A stretch of DNA of 64,000 nucleotides, taken from NCBI GenBank assembly GCA_024220505.1, contig JAKZZE010000026.1:186001-250000 (forward strand), given 5' to 3'. Source of the DNA: Rhizopus arrhizus. Taxonomy: Eukaryota; Mucoromycota; Mucoromycetes; Mucorales; Rhizopodaceae. The notes beneath the pieces are model-generated. The model did no database searches. It had not been told where the DNA came from and worked only from the letters and a program-made list of their open reading frames with translations. Positions 59,816 to 64,000 of the stretch are shown piece after piece (position 1 is the stretch's first letter; each line of letters starts with the position of its first letter). A program made the translations under genes and the position numbers.

Positions 59816-61215
59816 TAGAATGGATTTATAATAAATACTACGCGCAACCTTATGCGCACTTCAAAAAGCAGCTACATAGTCATTACCGAGCCGGGCAAGA
59901 GTGCCCTTAAGAAAAAGCAGCAGTAGACTAGGTGCTCTTAAGGAAGTTTGTACCACACCCCCAAATCAAAGTGAAAGGTGCCCCTAAGAGCTCTGATATG
60001 ACCTTGAATAAATACATCTACTAATATACACAATACTAACGAATGATAATTTGAAGTAAGAACTTGAGAGATCACTTTACTTTTGACATACAGATTCACT
60101 GCAGCTAACTTAACATTCTTCTATCAACAATTGCTAGGACGACGTAACCTCGTGTAATCATAATCATGATATCCAGTTCAAGTTCATTTAAGATGATAGT
60201 AGTAAGGGTATAGTGAGAAATTCAAATAAGTATACAATATTCTTGACGCGTTTGGAATATACGATGATTATAAATAAGATCACGAAATGAGGGTAATGTT
60301 ACAAAGTTTATCTGGCACACGTTGTTCTTTTTGCTGCCTTATTATTATGCAAAAATAACCCATGCCTCTTAGTCTTTTGTAGAATATATATTATAGATCA
60401 TTGATTGTAACAAGAAAACGAGAAAAGTTGTATTTGGTTATTACGATCAGTTTACGTTTTTATGATCTCTCTGTACTCTTTATGTGCTAGTTTAACTATC
60501 TTATTCTTGGATTTCTTTCAATTCTCTTAAGGGCACCTCTATGTATTTACGGTTGCACAAACCTCCTTGGAGGCACCTTGTCCATCTTGTCCATTTTTTT
60601 CTCATTAGCCAATCAAAAACCCCTATTATAACACGAACAATGGTTTAGTTTGGATGAAGAACATGAACTGTAATTTACATGATCACAAGAACAAATTTTG
60701 ATGTCGGTCGACATAAACAATAAGCCACGCCTTTTTTATATAAATAAGATGCATATTTTTAATCCAATTCAATAAATCAAATCTTCTCTCGCTTAAAAAG
60801 CAATCTTTTCTTGTTGGGTCACAATTACCTTTTCTTTTTACTTATTCTTTCTGATCTGATACCTGAATTATCATGAATCAAGAAAGATCCCTTTTATTTT
60901 TTTATCTTTTATAAAGCAATCTCACTCTTAACTTTATTGATCTATAAAGATATGGTGATCACTACTTGAAATCAAATTACTCTATCAAAAGAACTGTTAA
61001 ACGTTCACTCAAGTAATCAAATTCAAGTCATTCAAGGCTTCAAACTTCAACAATTTACACTATTTATTTGGCATTGTCTACCTTGTCTGTTTCTTTACTT
61101 CTATCTTTAACTTTTTCGAAACATGACAACAACTAGAGAATAAGCAATATGCTTATTATTCTGTGAAGAAATCAATAAAGACAACATTTCCAGGCTTACA
61201 AAACGAATCGACTCG
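59816..61215. other. Intergenic DNA with inverted-repeat element
   Basis: Contains the element at about 59890-60580 (listed separately). The rest, up to 61215, is the likely promoter of the next gene, including TATAAATAA at about 60738. Confidence 0.4.
59890..60580. repeat. Inverted-repeat element with GGTGCCCTTAAG subrepeats
   Basis: Forward motifs GTGCCCTTAAG (59901), GGTGCTCTTAAGG (59931) and GGTGCCCCTAAGAG (59977) recur inverted as CTCTTAAGGGCACC (60524) and CCTTGGAGGCACC (about 60565). The second and third forward copies align, in order, with the two inverted copies when reverse complemented (GGTGC...AAGGNNGTTTGT, then GGTGCCC...TAAGAG). This suggests a non-autonomous DNA element about 0.7 kb long. 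Exact ends and target duplication were not found. Confidence 0.45.
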
Positions 61216-61990
61216 ATGAAGGACATTGATATTTGCTATGAAAAGGATCAACATCAGCCGATTCTTTTGCCGATTATTAGAATAAATGCAAATCAGTTTA
61301 CTTATCATAGGTATTCAAGTAATGCTGTTAAATTGGGGAAAAAGGCAATCAATGAAGATATAAAGTTTAGTAAGTGTAATAAAAAAAAGTGTTTTAAGCA
61401 AATTTATTGGAGAGAAAAGCTATCTAAACTAATCTTTAAAAATAAAAAGCGTCTGATAGTCAAATTATTCGATTTTTAAACGATGTATATGTACCCCTCA
61501 ATCCTTACAATGAAGAAGTATACGAACATAGAGATATTTCAATGAAAGATATTTTGTCGCTATTATGGAAATATACAGAAAAATTCGATGATAAAAATGT
61601 TCACTCCTTCACATCGTGGTGCTCGAGGAGTAAATTTCCATTTATGCAAGTAGAGTCCTCAAGAAAAACACTAAAAAACAACGATATGGAGAGAATCCGA
61701 TATCGCAAGTTGTATGTGGTGAAGGATGAATTTATAAGTAAGTCAAAATTTCAAAGATTATTCTAGAATTTCCATCACTCAAAGTTATTCTAGATGACAT
61801 CGCAAAAGGAATCAGGGAATACATACCAAGATTCCAACAATATGTAACTGACCTGAAGTCAGATGGGTACGAAGTAATCGGTTATGTGAGAAAGTCGCAT
61901 GGAAAGGAGGATAAGAAGACAAGGATTAGATTACTACAATCTATGATAAGCAACATGTTTGAAAGCCTTGATCCCAAAAGGGTTTTTTAG
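61216..61990 (+). CDS. Orphan-family protein, C-terminally short
   Basis: Not recognised with certainty. A spliced model reads 61216-61369, then an 80-nt intron (GTAAGT, branch-like CTAAAC/CTAAT, AAAAAG), then 61450-61737, then a second GTAAGT intron ending at 61766 (29 nt) or 61793 (56 nt; both keep the frame), then to the stop at 61990. The protein starts MKDIDICYEKDQHQPILLPI, continues SQIIRFLNDVYVPLNPYNEE and MKDILSLLWKYTEKFDDK, and ends YEVIGYVRKSHGKEDKKTRI then RLLQSMISNMFESLDPKRVF. The GYVRKS...R..LLQ.M pattern recalls a multi-copy Mucorales orphan family that, as I remember it, continues well beyond this point; if so, this copy is truncated. Function unknown. Confidence 0.5.
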
Positions 61991-63481
61991 TCACCACTAT
62001 TTTTCCTTTATGAACTGCCTCGGGCGGAAAAGATGTAATATTACAATCGTGCGCCCAATAGAGGTTTAATTATTTATAAGTAAAAATCTGTTTCATCGTA
62101 TTTCAAAATTATAAATGATAGCTGTAATAGCATGAACGATCTACACAATGCTACCTTGTACCATTTCTTCTTTTTTATCATCTTATTTGCTTGCACAAAC
62201 GAAAATTTGAAGCAAAAGTATATTCATTTTAATGCTTTTTATTGCAAGATACTGAATACGCGTAGACAATTTTGAGAGCAGCACAAAGCAGACAAATATG
62301 AAAATGACATGCTAGCATTAAAGAAAACAATATAAATTTTTGCATTGGATTAGTTATTTTTGACAGCAACTAATAAACAACATGTTGTACAATAAAGCAA
62401 CAAATAATATCTAGGATTCGGCTAGTAGACATAGTTGTAAAAGTAACCCAGAAATACTGCACATCAAAGGCGCTCAAATATAAAGAAAACTGGTAGGGAA
62501 ACTAATAGATAAGAACTATAGACTCAATCAAATATTGTATAACATCATCTAAAATATGATAATGTTCCTCCTCTACTAAACGTGGTAGTTTTTTTCCAGA
62601 TGATTTAGTAACACAGGCCTAGTGAAATTGAAGTGTACTACTGTCATATTGACACTGGTCTCTTGAAGAATACATCGGAATGTTTAATAAAATTACTTTC
62701 TGCTAAATATTCACAAATAAATAACAAGTTAGTAAGTCTGTATGGTCTAATCTTTTCTCAACGTACTGTTAATAGTCTGCTTTTTTTTTTTTAAAAAAAT
62801 TTGATTTTATAACATCATTTTCTTTAATGATTGTATTGGCATGTTATTCTTTTCCTTCCGAATCATTAAAACTTGGCACTTTAAATATTCAGAGTCTATT
62901 TTCCTGGTTTTTATAGGGAATAATGCTGGCCTTGTTCACCTTGCAATGACTGATATTTTGTTGAAAGAAATTTGAAATGACTTTTTTACTTTGGAAGAAA
63001 TAAATTTCCTAATTTGGTTGAATTTAATACTCAGTGACAGACGAAAAAGGAAATGAAAACCGATCGAACTTGACAGTCCATCAGTCAAAATCAGACTAAA
63101 AAAAAAGCCGTGCTTGCTCATAATTTACTTTATGCATACTTTTTACAGAAATATGCGCGTTTTCTGTTTAGTAACAACCCATTTGTTTCTAATTCCGACC
63201 ATCACACACACACAAAGGAAGAATAGAAAAGAAGAAATCAATCCTAATTTATGTTTTATAGAAAAAGAGAGAGTCTGAAGTGAAGTCATACATCGATGTG
63301 TACAAGATCACATCACAGAGATGTATATCAAAACAACGAGAAAAAGAATTAAATAAAGAGAAACTAAGTAATTTTTGGATTCAAAGAACGTGTGATACAA
63401 AGAGTCTACAATAAAAGTTCAACCTCCTCTTTTCCCCTGAATGCAATCTATGTATCTTAAATTTTGTATAAAAACTAATTC
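61991..63481. other. AT-rich intergenic DNA upstream of the protease gene
   Basis: No gene supported. A T13/A7 palindromic tract lies near 62781-62800 and (CA)n near 63205-63217. The last few hundred bases hold the protease promoter. Confidence 0.4.
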
Positions 63482-64000
63482 ATGTGTTTCTTTCTTGTTC
63501 TGCTTATTTTACCCCTTCCTTTTTCACTTATGCAACTCATTCATCTCGTTTTGTTATTCTTACCCATCATTACATGTTTACCTACTGCACCGAAACCCAT
63601 CGATCTACCACTCCAATTCATCAAAAGACACTCTTTTCAAAAGCGATCGATTAGCCTTGAGCTACCGCTTTTAAATGATGTAGGCATGAGCGAGTTAGGC
63701 ATCCAAGTCAAGATCGGCACACCAGCAAAAGAATTCACACTGCTGTTTGACACAGGCAGTGCAGATACCTGGGTTCCCTCGATCCGTTGTCTAGAGATCA
63801 ATGGCTGTCCAGAATTCCTCAACCGCTACAACCCGATCGAATCCCACAGTAGCAACCAGATCATCAACGAGGTCTTCAACATCACGTACAGCATCGGTGG
63901 TGCGGCCGGACTGTATTTCACCGATGTACTTTCCTTGGCTGACGGCTACACGATCCAGAACCAGAAGCTGGCCATGGTCGAAAGCAACAGGGGTGCGATA
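63482..64000 (+). CDS. Secreted pepsin-like aspartic protease (3' end beyond right edge)
   Basis: Family A1 aspartic endopeptidase, secreted by many Mucorales. The frame starts at ATG 63482 (MCFFLVLLILPLPFSLMQLI); a second in-frame ATG at 63530 gives MQLIHLVLLFLPIITCLPTA, the more usual length of signal peptide. A propeptide with a dibasic site (FQKRSISLEL) follows. The mature N-terminus reads LGIQVKIGTPAKEFTLLFDT then GSADTWVPS, containing the first catalytic motif DTGS. A Cys pair follows (RCLEINGC), as in rhizopuspepsin-like enzymes, then NITYSIGGAAGLYFTDVLSL, the flap/strand region. The window ends in VESNRGAI, before the second catalytic Asp. Splice sites were not needed up to the edge. 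Confidence 0.9.
   Translation, partial: MCFFLVLLILPLPFSLMQLIHLVLLFLPIITCLPTAPKPIDLPLQFIKRHSFQKRSISLELPLLNDVGMSELGIQVKIGTPAKEFTLLFDTGSADTWVPSIRCLEINGCPEFLNRYNPIESHSSNQIINEVFNITYSIGGAAGLYFTDVLSLADGYTIQNQKLAMVESNRGAI

Noticed and set aside
61850..61990. IS607-like serine recombinase suggested by GYVRKS
   Set aside because: Only a short motif resembles the R-x-S region; there is no catalytic-domain continuation and the surrounding residues do not fit, so no recombinase is called.
63637..63822. Minus-strand open frame over the protease gene
   Set aside because: It lies opposite the conserved DTGS region of a clear aspartic protease and has no independent support.
1..64000. CRISPR arrays, rRNA genes, operons
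   Set aside because: No regularly spaced direct repeats with unique spacers were seen, no rRNA-like conserved stretches were noticed, and the gene structures are intron-rich eukaryotic.

Overview
The window reads as nuclear DNA of a filamentous fungus, most probably a Mucoromycota/Mucorales species. Genes are interrupted by many short GT-AG introns (about 40-110 nt). Intergenic DNA is AT-rich with long A and T homopolymers. The core proteins are fungal (Ubp2, Nup85, ERG26, RPB3, DCP1, Rieske), and the largest gene encodes a giant protein with ten beta-trefoil domains that matches my recollection of the gellins described from Mucoromycota. All exon-intron models were made by eye from splice consensus, reading-frame continuity and recognisable protein motifs; single-base errors in boundaries are possible.

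Layout. 1-2236 (minus): ubiquitin hydrolase Ubp2, cut by the left edge. 2.2-14.4 kb: a gene-poor accessory stretch with Tc1-type transposase relics, inverted-repeat elements (175 bp and 100 bp) and one decayed multi-exon gene. 14.4-33.9 kb: a dense housekeeping block with an MFSD1-like transporter, Nup85, an MHYT membrane protein (two open reading frames joined by an intron), translin, an acid-sphingomyelinase-like phosphodiesterase, ERG26, RPB3, DCP1, MPP6 and a two-finger C2H2 factor. 36.5-37.0 kb: a three-exon gene for a 96-residue orphan protein. 38.2-56.5 kb: the gellin-like gene, about 5,940 codons. 56.9-57.9 kb (minus): the Rieske protein RIP1. 58.1-60.6 kb: a second mobile-element cluster (100-bp MITE, a TA-flanked DD34E transposon with a broken transposase, and another inverted-repeat element). 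61.2-62.0 kb: a short orphan-family gene. 63.5 kb to the right edge: the N-terminus of a secreted aspartic protease.

Functionally the housekeeping genes are a mixed set: mRNA synthesis and decay (RPB3, DCP1, MPP6), nuclear transport (Nup85), lipid metabolism (ERG26, sphingomyelinase-like), respiration (Rieske) and protein turnover (Ubp2). They do not form one pathway. The outstanding object is the gellin-like gene: ten trefoils, about 16 copies of a roughly 50-residue helical repeat, seven Gly/Ala-rich hydrophobic segments and a degenerate HAD-like C-terminus, with one apparent frameshift before that terminus. From what is known of gellins, it probably acts in wound-induced gelation of cytoplasm in non-septate hyphae.
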